DNA of 64,000 bases from Caryophanales bacterium (lineage in GTDB: Bacteria > Bacillota > Bacilli > CAJFEE01): the NCBI GenBank assembly GCA_029256085.1, contig JAQSYP010000001.1, forward strand, positions 372,001 to 436,000, in the 5' to 3' direction. Position numbers and translations under genes: made by a program. The notes beneath the pieces were generated by a model, which saw only the letters and a list, made by a program, of their open reading frames with translations, was not told the DNA's origin and did no database searches. Shown piece after piece: positions 30,631 to 40,328 of the stretch. How positions within the stretch are numbered: position 1 is the first letter of the stretch; every line of letters starts with the position of its first letter.

Positions 30631-32487
30631 TTGAAGAATATAACTAAATCAAACCTTTGGCCTATATTACTTGCCTCTGTTTTAGTTTGGATAAAAACTT
30701 ACCTTATTACAAGATTTACATTTGATGTAGAATTAGAGAATTTCATGCAGGAGTTTATATATTTCATTAGTACATTAAGTACATCACTAGTAATTTTTGG
30801 ATTGGCATTATTCTCATCAGGTAAAAAACGGCTTCACACTATAATGTTTATAACCTTTATATTTAGTTTTATATTAACAGCAAATACAATTTTTTATGCA
30901 TTTTATGATGATTTTATTACTGTGCCGGTCCTATTCCAATCATCAAACATGGCTGATTTAGGTACAAGTATTGCCGAATTAATTAATCTCAAAACTTTTT
31001 TAGGTTTTGTTGATTTGGTTATTTTAGCAGTCTACTTCCATTTTGCTAAAAATACTCTAAATTTAGAGCCTGTTATGCGTAAAATAAAATCCTCATACTA
31101 TATGTCAATTGTTATTCTTATTATTTTTAACTTAGGTTTAGCAGAAACTGAGCGTCCACAGTTATTAACAAGAAGCTTTGACAGAAAAGTATTAGTAAAA
31201 AACATTGGGTTATACAATTTTCATATTTACGATATTGCTATTCAATCAAGAACTACTGCACAAAAGGCATTAGCTGATAGCACTGAATTAGTTGATATTG
31301 AGAACTATATAGAAGCTAATACTAAGAAACCACGTCCAGAAATGCAAGGAATTGCCAAAGGCAAAAACGTTATTATTGTATCAATGGAGTCACTCCAAGA
31401 TTTCACAATAGGCAGTAAAGTTAATGGTCAAGAAGTAACACCTTTCCTAAATCAATTTATTAAAGAAAGTTATTATTTTAATAACTTTTATCATCAAACA
31501 GGTCAAGGAAAAACATCGGATGCAGAATTTATAATTGATAATTCACTTTATCCACTTGATCGTGGAGCAGTATTCTTTACACATCCGAATAACAGATACC
31601 TTGCTACACCTGAAATATTGAAGCAAAATGGTTATTATTCAGCTGTGTTCCACGCAAATAATAAAAGTTTCTGGAATCGTGATGTTATTTATAAAACGTT
31701 CAAATATGACAGGTTTTTCGATGTAGAAGATTATACCGTAACTCCTGAGAATTCTATTAGTTGGGGATTAAAGGATAAGGAATTTTTTGATCAATCAGTT
31801 GATATGTTAAAAAATGTTCCACAACCTTTCTATGCGAAATTTTTGACTTTAACTAATCATTTTCCGTTCTTATTGAATGAAGAAGATAAAACAATTGATG
31901 AATTCAATTCTGGAGATAAAGTTGTTGATAAATACTTTACTACAGTAAGATACTTGGATGAATCATTAAAGCAGTTTGTTCAAAAGCTTAAAGACGATGG
32001 GCTTTATGAGAATTCGATCATTGTTTTCTACGGTGATCATTATGGAATTTCAGAAAATCATAATGCTGCGATGGAAATGTATTTAGGAAAACCTATTACT
32101 AAGTTTGAAACTGTTCAGCTTCAGAAAGTACCTTTCCTAATTCATATTCCTAATCAGAAAAAAGGGCAAACTATTTCTACGGTTTCTGGTCAAGTGGATA
32201 TCAGACCTACATTATTAAATCTACTAGGAATAGAGTCAAAAGATCTTGTTCAATTTGGTAATGATTTATTTGCACCTGATAAATATCCGTTTACTGTATT
32301 TAGAAATGGTTCGTTTGTCACTGATAAATATATTTATACTGATAGCAAGTGTTATGATAAAACTACTGGTATTGAAATTGAGAAAGAAGCTTGTGGTCCA
32401 TATGTCGATAAGGCTAAGCAAGAGCTACAATATTCAGATAAAATTATATATGGGGACTTACTAAGATTTTACGGTAAAGATAAGTAG
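30631..32487 (+). CDS. yqgS: LTA synthase family protein (YqgS-like)
   Basis: Five predicted N-terminal TMs, sulfatase-type domain (VIIVSMESLQDFTIG, FYHQTGQGKTSDAEF, FYGDHYGI). Confidence 0.93.
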   Translation: MKNITKSNLWPILLASVLVWIKTYLITRFTFDVELENFMQEFIYFISTLSTSLVIFGLALFSSGKKRLHTIMFITFIFSFILTANTIFYAFYDDFITVPVLFQSSNMADLGTSIAELINLKTFLGFVDLVILAVYFHFAKNTLNLEPVMRKIKSSYYMSIVILIIFNLGLAETERPQLLTRSFDRKVLVKNIGLYNFHIYDIAIQSRTTAQKALADSTELVDIENYIEANTKKPRPEMQGIAKGKNVIIVSMESLQDFTIGSKVNGQEVTPFLNQFIKESYYFNNFYHQTGQGKTSDAEFIIDNSLYPLDRGAVFFTHPNNRYLATPEILKQNGYYSAVFHANNKSFWNRDVIYKTFKYDRFFDVEDYTVTPENSISWGLKDKEFFDQSVDMLKNVPQPFYAKFLTLTNHFPFLLNEEDKTIDEFNSGDKVVDKYFTTVRYLDESLKQFVQKLKDDGLYENSIIVFYGDHYGISENHNAAMEMYLGKPITKFETVQLQKVPFLIHIPNQKKGQTISTVSGQVDIRPTLLNLLGIESKDLVQFGNDLFAPDKYPFTVFRNGSFVTDKYIYTDSKCYDKTTGIEIEKEACGPYVDKAKQELQYSDKIIYGDLLRFYGKDK

Positions 32488-32518
32488 TAGCAATGAACTC
32501 ATTGCTACTTTTTTTGTT
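32486..32518 (+). terminator. Terminator after the ltaS-family gene
   Basis: AGTAGCAATGAACTCATTGCTACTTTTTTT. Confidence 0.85.
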
Positions 32519-32563
32519 TTTATAATCAACTAACTTACATATGTTTAATTGAGGTGATAATGC

Positions 32564-33472
32564 ATGTTAGATTGGAATAATGAAGGCTATTTGAATCTTA
32601 TTTATTATAAAACGGACTTTACGAGTGAAAAATTTTATAGCATTTTTAACGAATTGTGGCGTTTAAATAAAGGCTTCTCGTGGAGCGTTATAGGGTTTAG
32701 TTTATTAGGAAAACCAATTTTAGAATTTAGAATCGGGAATAGCAAGGATAATATAATACACATTAACGCGGGTATGCATGCAAATGAATGGAATAACAGT
32801 GCGTTACTTATGAAATTATTTGATGAACTGTTACTAAATAGTGCAAATAATAGTAAAATCCTTGATAATGTAACACTTTCTATTGTACCTATGATAAACC
32901 CCGATGGAATTGACTTAGTATTAAATAATTTTCCGAATAATGATTATTTAAGAGAGAATATAATAAAGATTAATAAGTTTTCCTTGGATTTTAGTGGATG
33001 GAAAGCTAATATAAGAGGTGTAGATTTAAATAATCAATTTCCTGCCTGTTGGGAATTAATTAAGACTATAGACTTTAAGAAGTCTGAATACTCAAGTAGA
33101 GATTTTCCAGGGCCATATCCTTTATCTGAACCAGAGGCTATTGCACTATATAATCTAACCCTAAATAACAACTTCTCAGAAGTTTATGCATTACATTCAC
33201 AAGGCGAAGAATTCTACTGGGGATTTAACAATCTAGAACCGCCAGAATCAGAATTTCTAGCTGATAAGATTGAAAAAATTACAGGGTATAAAGCTGTTAG
33301 AACAATAAAAAGTTATGGTGGGTACAAAGACTGGTTTATTCAGGATTATAAAAAACCAGGATTTACAATTGAATTAGGTAAGGGTATTAACCCATTACCG
33401 CTGTCAAGATTTGAAACGGATTTAAACACATTAAGGAATCTAATATTGTTTTGTATTACAGACAGAAAGTGA
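32564..33472 (+). CDS. yqgT: M14 family carboxypeptidase (gamma-D-glutamyl-meso-diaminopimelate peptidase-like, YqgT)
   Basis: HINAGMHANEWNNSALL, PMINPDGIDLVLN, ALHSQGEEFYWGF, FTIELGKG. Confidence 0.86.
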   Translation: MLDWNNEGYLNLIYYKTDFTSEKFYSIFNELWRLNKGFSWSVIGFSLLGKPILEFRIGNSKDNIIHINAGMHANEWNNSALLMKLFDELLLNSANNSKILDNVTLSIVPMINPDGIDLVLNNFPNNDYLRENIIKINKFSLDFSGWKANIRGVDLNNQFPACWELIKTIDFKKSEYSSRDFPGPYPLSEPEAIALYNLTLNNNFSEVYALHSQGEEFYWGFNNLEPPESEFLADKIEKITGYKAVRTIKSYGGYKDWFIQDYKKPGFTIELGKGINPLPLSRFETDLNTLRNLILFCITDRK

Positions 33473-33481
33473 AGTGACGTT

Positions 33482-34516
33482 TTGATATTTCTTAGAATCA
33501 GCATAATATTAATGTTACTTCTAGGTGGTTGTAACGATAAGAATAATAAGATTAAGGAAAATAACACAAAAATTTTCCAAATAGAATATAACAAAAATAG
33601 TGAGATACAAAATATTTTTGGCTGGGTTGCAAATGAGATATTATTATCATTTAAAGCAGGTGATTATCAGAGTATTTCAAAACATAATTTAAAAACGGGT
33701 AAGAGTAAAACTTTGTATAAAACTCAAAATATTATTGTAAACGCTGTTCCTCGATCTGATGGAAAGTTAATAGCTATCCATGAAATTAATAATAATAATA
33801 TGAGCGAAATAAAAATAATTAATCAAGAAGGTATTGTTCTTTTAAAAAAAGAAAGTGATAGTACTGAGATAAAATTTTATTGGAACAACTTTACAGAAAA
33901 TCTTGTATATGTTCAAACATTTAATAAAGACTGGTCATTTAATACTGAAGCTATTAATATTGACGAAAAGAAGTTTGAGTCTTCTAATATAAATGAGCCA
34001 TTATTTGATTGGATAAATGAAAATGAAGCAGTTTATATTGAGTGGAATCATACACAACCGTCTATAACTGGACCACTTAAGACTAAAAATAATAAAACAG
34101 GTGCAGTCAGAATATTAAAAGATAATGTTCTTGCATTTCATGTGTTTTCGAATACGTTAGTAACATTTGGGATAAATACAAATAATAGTAAGAAGATAGT
34201 AGTCAATGGAGAGTCAATTTCTAATCAAACTACTGCTTTTTCCTATGAAATTGATCTTCCGATTAGTTATTCAGAATTTATAAATATTCCTTTTATAAAC
34301 TATGATGAGGAGCAACGAGCGCTCTATTATTTTGAAACTAGACAAGATAATAAGCAATATCTTGTAAGATATACTCAAGATAAGAAAGAGAAAATTGTTC
34401 AAGTAATAAGTGGACCTTTGATTTGCAAAGATAATTTATGTCTTTATGGCCAAAGACTTGATCAGATAATTGATGTGGACGATAAAAAAGTTATCAAATT
34501 AATAAAGAAAAAATAA
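33482..34516 (+). CDS. yqgU: YqgU-like lipoprotein
   Basis: Lipobox LLLGGCND; position downstream of yqgT. Confidence 0.72.
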   Translation: MIFLRISIILMLLLGGCNDKNNKIKENNTKIFQIEYNKNSEIQNIFGWVANEILLSFKAGDYQSISKHNLKTGKSKTLYKTQNIIVNAVPRSDGKLIAIHEINNNNMSEIKIINQEGIVLLKKESDSTEIKFYWNNFTENLVYVQTFNKDWSFNTEAINIDEKKFESSNINEPLFDWINENEAVYIEWNHTQPSITGPLKTKNNKTGAVRILKDNVLAFHVFSNTLVTFGINTNNSKKIVVNGESISNQTTAFSYEIDLPISYSEFINIPFINYDEEQRALYYFETRQDNKQYLVRYTQDKKEKIVQVISGPLICKDNLCLYGQRLDQIIDVDDKKVIKLIKKK

Positions 34517-34518
34517 AA

Positions 34519-34541
34519 AAACTTGGCAAAAGCCAAGTCTT
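34519..34541. terminator. Hairpin after yqgU
   Basis: AAACTTGGCAAAAGCCAAGTCTT. Confidence 0.55.
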
Positions 34542-34562
34542 CTAAATGACTTAAACGACAAT

Positions 34563-34687
34563 AGCATAGGCGCTCGCTTTCCGCGGGCACGGCCTCAACT
34601 AATTTTCGCAAGTAACACTTGCAAAAATGGATTTTCGGCTCGTGCTGTTCCCGCTGGCGAAATGCATGCATTTCGAGCGCCTATGCT
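34563..34687 (+). repeat. Interspersed repeat family 1, full-length copy
   Basis: Outer 12-bp stem AGCATAGGCGCT/AGCGCCTATGCT around a 101-bp core shared (inverted) with 27274-27374. Confidence 0.9.
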
Positions 34688-34711
34688 TGCATCTAAATAT
34701 ATTTGGAATCT

Positions 34712-34879
34712 CTATTTAAGTAGACCGTCAAAAAAAGCAGTTGCAATTGCAAACCATCCAAAAACTCCTGCTGTTAGTACTGAGAAGACTACAGCTAAGT
34801 TGTTTTTTCGCTTGAAGTTTGAATAAATCCCATAAACTGCTAAAATTGCTATAAGAAAGAAAATAATAACGATACCCAT
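34712..34879 (-). CDS. DUF2759 family small membrane protein (below the ORF-track cutoff)
   Basis: Translation MGIVIIFFLIAILAVYGIYSNFKRKNNLAVVFSVLTAGVFGWFAIATAFFDGLLK; RBS AGGAGGATG. Confidence 0.8.
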   Translation of the reverse strand: MGIVIIFFLIAILAVYGIYSNFKRKNNLAVVFSVLTAGVFGWFAIATAFFDGLLK

Positions 34880-35035
34880 TTTTCATCCTCCTATTTTTAA
34901 CTCTAAGAATATTTAAACTGATATTTTTTCTGAAAAGGTTATATAATACTTTTATTCTAAATGTAAAAAAAAAATGTGTCGAGTACTTAATAGACCATAA
35001 ATCTGACTATTTTATTATATTTTGAGGTGATATTA

Positions 35036-35665
35036 ATGAAAATTAAAACTATTCCAGTAGGGGATTTCCAAGTTAATTGCTATATTATTGTAAATAAGGA
35101 TAAATGTTTAATAATTGATCCTGGTGGCGAATTTAATTTAATTAATAATTATATTTTAGAAAAAGGTGTAACTCCTATTGCAGTTCTAATTACGCATGCT
35201 CACTTTGATCATATTGGTGCAATAGAACAATGCGCAAATAATTATAACATTCCTGTGTATATTTCACCAAAGGAAGAGTCTTTTTTATATGATGCAGACT
35301 ACAACGGGTCAAGACGTTTCCCTGGTATAAGAGATGTAGTTTTAAATAAAGGAGTTAAGGTCAATTCATTAAAAGAAGGGCCTATTAATATACAGGATTT
35401 TAAGTTTGAAGTAATTGATGTGCCAGGCCACTCACCAAGTGGGTATTGTTACCATTTTAAAGAACATAATTTTGTAATAGTAGGTGATGTTCTCTTTTAT
35501 AGAAGTATAGGTAGAACAGATCTGTTTGGTGGTAATATGAATGTACTTGTTAAAAATATAAAAGATAAACTTCTAAAGCTATCTGATAAGACAAAAGTTT
35601 ATCCTGGTCATGGTCCAGCAACAACTATTAGTGAAGAAAAACAGTTAAATACATATTTAAATTAA
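35036..35665 (+). CDS. yqgX: Metallo-beta-lactamase fold hydrolase (YqgX, glyoxalase II-like)
   Basis: LITHAHFDHIGA, HSPSGYCYHF, GDVLFYRSIGRTDL, VYPGHGPATTI. Confidence 0.92.
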   Translation: MKIKTIPVGDFQVNCYIIVNKDKCLIIDPGGEFNLINNYILEKGVTPIAVLITHAHFDHIGAIEQCANNYNIPVYISPKEESFLYDADYNGSRRFPGIRDVVLNKGVKVNSLKEGPINIQDFKFEVIDVPGHSPSGYCYHFKEHNFVIVGDVLFYRSIGRTDLFGGNMNVLVKNIKDKLLKLSDKTKVYPGHGPATTISEEKQLNTYLN

Positions 35666-35676
35666 AGGGATGTCGT

Positions 35677-36717
35677 ATGAAAATTAATAATGAATTATTT
35701 ATTAAGTCTAACAGTATTCCTTATGATGAATTTATAAATTTTGCTCTGTATGATAAGAATTTTGGTTACTATTCTAACTCTACAGAAAAGCTAGGTAAAA
35801 ATGGTGATTTCTATACAAGCGTTCATGTTCATACAGTCTTTGCAAAAAAAATTGGTGAGTATTTTAGTTATTTAATTAGAACTAATAACTTAAACCCAAT
35901 TATTGTTGAAGTTGGAAGTGGCGACGGATCATTTGCAAAAACGATATTAGAAAACAATCCAAATCTTAAGTACATATCTATTGAAAAAAGTAATTATCAC
36001 TATCAAGTACAACTAGAAAAGCTTTCAAATTTTTCTAACTTTGAAATTTATAAATGTTTTGAAGAATTTAAAAATAAATACAAGAAATTCAGTGGGATTA
36101 TTTTTTCAAATGAATTATTCGATGCTTTACCTGTTAAAGTTGTAAAACGAATAGGGGATACTATATATGAAGTTTATGTTAAAGATGAGAACGGTAAAAT
36201 AGTTGAGGAATTAAAGCCTGTTACTAATATAGTTAATGATTATATCAATACATATAAGCTGGAAATCTTGGATGGATATAGAACAGAAATTAGACTAAAT
36301 GATTTAGATGTTCTTCAAGAATTTGCTGAAAGTTTGCATCGTGGTTATATAGTAACGATTGATTACGGATATAGAAATACTGACCTACTACACCCATCTC
36401 GTAAAAATGGAAGTCTAAGGGGATTTTATAAGCACAACCTTGTTGAAGATGTACTATCAAATGTTGGAAAAATGGATATTACTTCTCACGTTAACTGGGA
36501 TGTTTTAATTGACGCAGGATATAAAAATAATCTTGATGTTGTTAGTTTTTGTAGGCAAAACGAATTTCTATTATCAATCGGGTTGCTTGATGAATTAGTT
36601 AGCCATAGTGCAATGGATCCATTTTCTGAAGAAAGTAAGTTAAATAGAGCAATAAAATCGTTTATTCTCGATACGGGTATTAGTCAGGCTTTTGATGTTC
36701 TAATCCAAAAGAAATAA
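35677..36717 (+). CDS. MidA/NDUFAF7-family class I SAM-dependent methyltransferase
   Basis: IPYDEFINFALYDKNFGYYSNSTEKLGKNGDFYTS, VEVGSGDGSFAKTIL, FSNELFDALPV. Confidence 0.85.
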   Translation: MKINNELFIKSNSIPYDEFINFALYDKNFGYYSNSTEKLGKNGDFYTSVHVHTVFAKKIGEYFSYLIRTNNLNPIIVEVGSGDGSFAKTILENNPNLKYISIEKSNYHYQVQLEKLSNFSNFEIYKCFEEFKNKYKKFSGIIFSNELFDALPVKVVKRIGDTIYEVYVKDENGKIVEELKPVTNIVNDYINTYKLEILDGYRTEIRLNDLDVLQEFAESLHRGYIVTIDYGYRNTDLLHPSRKNGSLRGFYKHNLVEDVLSNVGKMDITSHVNWDVLIDAGYKNNLDVVSFCRQNEFLLSIGLLDELVSHSAMDPFSEESKLNRAIKSFILDTGISQAFDVLIQKK

Positions 36718-36721
36718 TAAA

Positions 36722-36758
36722 AGAACACCTCTTCGAATTTTAAGAGGTGTTTTTTTAT
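36722..36758. terminator. Bidirectional terminator
   Basis: AACACCTCTTCGAATTTTAAGAGGTGTTTTTTT. Confidence 0.8.
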
Positions 36759-36986
36759 TTAAGACATTATAAACGTTGTATAATAAGTAAATCCGATAAA
36801 ACAAATCGTAAGGTATGCCATGAAAATGTATGAGTACATTTTCTCTGTTAGGTTTAAGTAACCGAGGACAACGAATATCGCTGTTTGAGCAGCGAAAATG
36901 GCAGCGGGCTCATACAAGTCTCCAACAAAGAACATAATAGCAAAAATTGCCGTCCAAAATCCAAGTACTCTAAACATTCTATCCAT
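36759..36986 (-). CDS. yqgY: DUF2626 family small membrane protein (YqgY-like)
   Basis: MDRMFRVLGFWTAIFAIMFFVGDLYEPAAIFAAQTAIFVVLGYLNLTEKMYSYIFMAYL. Confidence 0.82.
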   Translation of the reverse strand: MDRMFRVLGFWTAIFAIMFFVGDLYEPAAIFAAQTAIFVVLGYLNLTEKMYSYIFMAYLTICFIGFTYYTTFIMS

Positions 36987-37001
36987 TAAATTTCCTCCAT
37001 T

Positions 37002-37700
37002 CTATACAATAATTTCATATTTACAACTATTTGAACATGAGTTGAACATACTATCAGTCTTCTTAATTTTTGAGTTTGGAAATAATAGCTCAACCATACC
37101 AATAATAAAGTTTACGTGCATCGAACAAATTTCATTCTGTAAATCTACTGCGACTTCCTTAAATGGACAATTGTTTACATGAACAGTAACTTTACTACTT
37201 TCCTCATCATAAATAAATACTGGAATAAATCCTGCAGCGACACAAGCATCTTTTATAATCGATATTCTTAAATTGACATCCATTTTATCAATTGTTTGAT
37301 TATGTTTCTTTATTTCCTTCTCGATAGTTTCCCTACCGAATTTAATGCCTTTTTCATAAAAGAGCTTTATAGCAGGAGCTCCTAAATCAGTTATTGTTTC
37401 AATTGCAATTTTAGATAATAATAAATAATCTCTAAATGGGAAGTTTAATTGAACAACTTCTTTAGATAGTTTATAGATGCGTGAAGGACGGCCGCCTTTA
37501 CCAGTTTTATTTGTTTCAGACACTAGCATATTTACATCCTCTAGCTTTGTTAGGTGTAGTCTAGCTACGTTTGGATGTATGCTAAAGGAATCGGCAATTT
37601 CTTGAACTGACACATCATTATGTTTATTTAATATATATTGATATATATAATAGCGAGTAGGATCAGAAAGTACACTTGTTATCTTTAAAGTTTCATCCAT
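37002..37700 (-). CDS. Winged-helix transcriptional regulator of the COG2345/SufR-like type with C-terminal cysteines
   Basis: ArsR-like HTH (LSDPTRYYIYQYILNKHNDVSVQEIADSFSIHPNVARLHLTKLE) plus C-terminal NNCPFKEVA...EICSMH...CSNSCKYEI. Confidence 0.78.
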   Translation of the reverse strand: MDETLKITSVLSDPTRYYIYQYILNKHNDVSVQEIADSFSIHPNVARLHLTKLEDVNMLVSETNKTGKGGRPSRIYKLSKEVVQLNFPFRDYLLLSKIAIETITDLGAPAIKLFYEKGIKFGRETIEKEIKKHNQTIDKMDVNLRISIIKDACVAAGFIPVFIYDEESSKVTVHVNNCPFKEVAVDLQNEICSMHVNFIIGMVELLFPNSKIKKTDSMFNSCSNSCKYEIIV

Positions 37701-37940
37701 TTTATTCAACTCCTTTTTCACAGTAGTGTTGATATATTAAAAACTTTACTATTTTTCATAACAATTCATTTTCATTATAATATAGAAAAAAATTTAATTA
37801 AACAGACTAACAACCTTATATACTATCTTAAACTACTTAATTCAAAAAAAATTCATAATAATTATAAAAAAGTTTTCGACAATTAGAAGGATTTTATAAA
37901 AATAATGACGAATTATGTATTTTACAAGGAGGTGAATATT

Positions 37941-38993
37941 CTGAGTGAGATTGAAAATTTTATATTTGCTCTCATTAATAAGTGTGTAAGTGAATTAATT
38001 ACGGACTTGCATTTTATACCGACAGCTCGTTCTGTTACTATTCAAAAGAGAAAAGATTTAAACGTAAAGTCAGACCAAGTCATTTCTGAAGAGTACTATG
38101 ATAGAATCTGTACATATCTTAAATATCTTGCACATTTAGATGTAACTGATTCTAGAAGGCCACAAAGTGGAACGTTCATAATCCCCATGCAAGAAAAAGA
38201 GTTAACTATTCGAATTTCTACCCTACCTACCATCTATGGTGAATCAATTGTTTTAAGATTTCTATATAAAGAATACATCCTACCTAATAAATATATTTCA
38301 ATATTTCCTAAACAAACCAAAAAATTAATTGATATTGCTAAAAATATGAACGGTCTATTAATTTTTTCTGGACCAACCGGCTCTGGAAAAACTACTACTA
38401 TGTATTCCTTAATTAATTCTATAAAACAGGAAAGACAATTAAATATTATTACTCTAGAAGACCCGGTTGAAATAAAACTAGATGATGTAATGCATGTACA
38501 AATTAATGAGGATACAGGACTTGGTTATGACGTTGGACTGAAAGCTGCACTAAGACACGATCCCGATGTTATTTTAGTAGGTGAGATAAGAGATGTTAAA
38601 ACTGCATTGCTTGCACATCGAGCGGCACTTAGTGGTCATTTAGTTTTAACAACACTGCATGCAAGAGATTCAATTAGTGCATTAATGAGATTTATTGAGT
38701 TTGGCATTCCATTAAGAGAACTTCAACAGTCAATCGGATGCGTAGTATCGCAAAGGCTAATAAATTTAATTTGTCCTATATGTAACGGTTTGTGTACAAA
38801 AGATGCCCACAAACATAAATTTCACTTAAAGTCATGTTTACTGGAGATTTTGAGTGGAAATGAGTTAGCTGATGTAATGCATAAACTAACTGTCGGTGAG
38901 AGAATTTTAGAATTAAATCAAAACTTAAATAAAGAGAAAGTTCGAGCTTATGCACTAGGGTTCTATAATTATGAGCAAGGAGGGAAGAGATGA
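37941..38993 (+). CDS. comGA: Competence type IV pilus ATPase ComGA (start codon uncertain, CTG proposed)
   Basis: GPTGSGKTTTMYSLI Walker A, RHDPDVILVGEIRD, GHLVLTTLHARD; RBS AAGGAGG 8 nt before CTG 37941. Confidence 0.92.
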   Translation: MSEIENFIFALINKCVSELITDLHFIPTARSVTIQKRKDLNVKSDQVISEEYYDRICTYLKYLAHLDVTDSRRPQSGTFIIPMQEKELTIRISTLPTIYGESIVLRFLYKEYILPNKYISIFPKQTKKLIDIAKNMNGLLIFSGPTGSGKTTTMYSLINSIKQERQLNIITLEDPVEIKLDDVMHVQINEDTGLGYDVGLKAALRHDPDVILVGEIRDVKTALLAHRAALSGHLVLTTLHARDSISALMRFIEFGIPLRELQQSIGCVVSQRLINLICPICNGLCTKDAHKHKFHLKSCLLEILSGNELADVMHKLTVGERILELNQNLNKEKVRAYALGFYNYEQGGKR

Positions 38994-40030
38994 AATCAAA
39001 ATTTGTTTATCAAAGATGGTCACTTGATAAACAACTTACCTTTATTAAAAGATTAGAATTTCTCGTTAAAAATGGACATTCATTAGCAGAAGGAATTAGA
39101 CTTCTTTCTAGTTTTTATAAAGGGAATTATTTAAAAGATGTATTGAAAATAGATCATTTATCAAGAGAGGGAAGGCCATTATCAGAAATTTTTGAAGTAA
39201 TTAAGTTTCGAAATGAGATAATAACTCTATTTTACTTATCCAACGAAAATAGTACATTAGCAGAGTTACTAAACAAAGCAAGACTAATTCTTGAACAGAA
39301 GCAAAGAGTTAAAAAGTTGTTAATAAAAACATTATCTTACCCTATTTTCCTACTTCTATTTACTATAGCAGTTCTTAACTTTTTTCATACTTTCTTACTC
39401 CCCCAATACAATATGCTTTTTAACCAATTCAATTCAAACAAACCAATAATGATGTCATTGTTAATAAATATTATTGAGTATATTCCTTTTGCTATTGTAC
39501 TAATCATAATATTTTTATTTTTATTTCTGTTATTAAGTAATAGGAAGAAGCTAGCAGACACGTATATAAAAATACAAAAGTTTTTTGTTAGATTGCCAAT
39601 CTTAGGAACGATATTAAAAAAACGCTATTCTTACTTCTTTTCTTTATTTTTGAGCACTTTTATTGCTAGAGGTATTTCATTTATAGACTGTTTTGAGATT
39701 ATTAGGAATAGCAAAAATGTAGCTATTTCGCATTATGCAAATGTTATTAACCTGAAACTTTATCAGGGGGTAAGTCTAAGCTCTGCATTTGAAGATGCAA
39801 CAATATTTGAAGAAAATTTAATTGAGGTGTTGAGGACAAGCCAAATGAGTGGGGAATTAATAAGGCAACTCTCTAGCTATTCTGCCTTATGCGTTGAGGA
39901 ACTTGAATTATTAATTAAAAATGTACTAATTATTTGTCAAACGATTATTTATATTGTTGTTCTACTTTTTATCATAATTACCTATTACTCTATTCTCACA
40001 CCTCTCTATTCAATGTTAGAAAAATTTTAG
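38990..40030 (+). CDS. comGB: Competence type IV pilus assembly protein ComGB (GspF family)
   Basis: Polytopic T2SF-domain protein following comGA. Confidence 0.93.
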   Translation: MKSKFVYQRWSLDKQLTFIKRLEFLVKNGHSLAEGIRLLSSFYKGNYLKDVLKIDHLSREGRPLSEIFEVIKFRNEIITLFYLSNENSTLAELLNKARLILEQKQRVKKLLIKTLSYPIFLLLFTIAVLNFFHTFLLPQYNMLFNQFNSNKPIMMSLLINIIEYIPFAIVLIIIFLFLFLLLSNRKKLADTYIKIQKFFVRLPILGTILKKRYSYFFSLFLSTFIARGISFIDCFEIIRNSKNVAISHYANVINLKLYQGVSLSSAFEDATIFEENLIEVLRTSQMSGELIRQLSSYSALCVEELELLIKNVLIICQTIIYIVVLLFIIITYYSILTPLYSMLEKF

Positions 40031-40040
40031 GAGGTTATAT

Positions 40041-40328
40041 ATGAAAAAAAATGGATTCACATTAGTAGAAATGCTAGTAGTTCTATTTATAGTATCAATT
40101 CTTATTTTAATAACTGTACCAAATGTAACTAAGCATCAAAGTGTTATAAAAACCGAGGGATGTAAAGCATACGTTAAGATGGTTCAAACTCAAGTTGAAA
40201 CTTATGAACTTGAATTTGGGGTAAAACCGACAATCACTGACTTAATTAATAATAGTTATATACCGAGTGCTACATGTCCAAGTGGAGAGGCTTTGAATAT
40301 TGTTGATGGAAATGTACAAGTTCAATAA
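40041..40328 (+). CDS. comGC: Competence major pseudopilin ComGC
   Basis: MKKNG|FTLVEMLVVLFIVSILILITVPNV prepilin signature. Confidence 0.95.
   Translation: MKKNGFTLVEMLVVLFIVSILILITVPNVTKHQSVIKTEGCKAYVKMVQTQVETYELEFGVKPTITDLINNSYIPSATCPSGEALNIVDGNVQVQ

Noticed and set aside
34462-34671. Minus-strand ORF MHAFRQREQHEPKIHFCKCYLRKLVEAVPAESERL...
   Set aside because: Translation of the repeat at 34563-34687 plus the 3' end of yqgU; not a gene.
37740-37905. ComK boxes upstream of comGA
   Set aside because: A/T runs are present, but I could not find a convincing pair of AAAA-N5-TTTT boxes with proper spacing.
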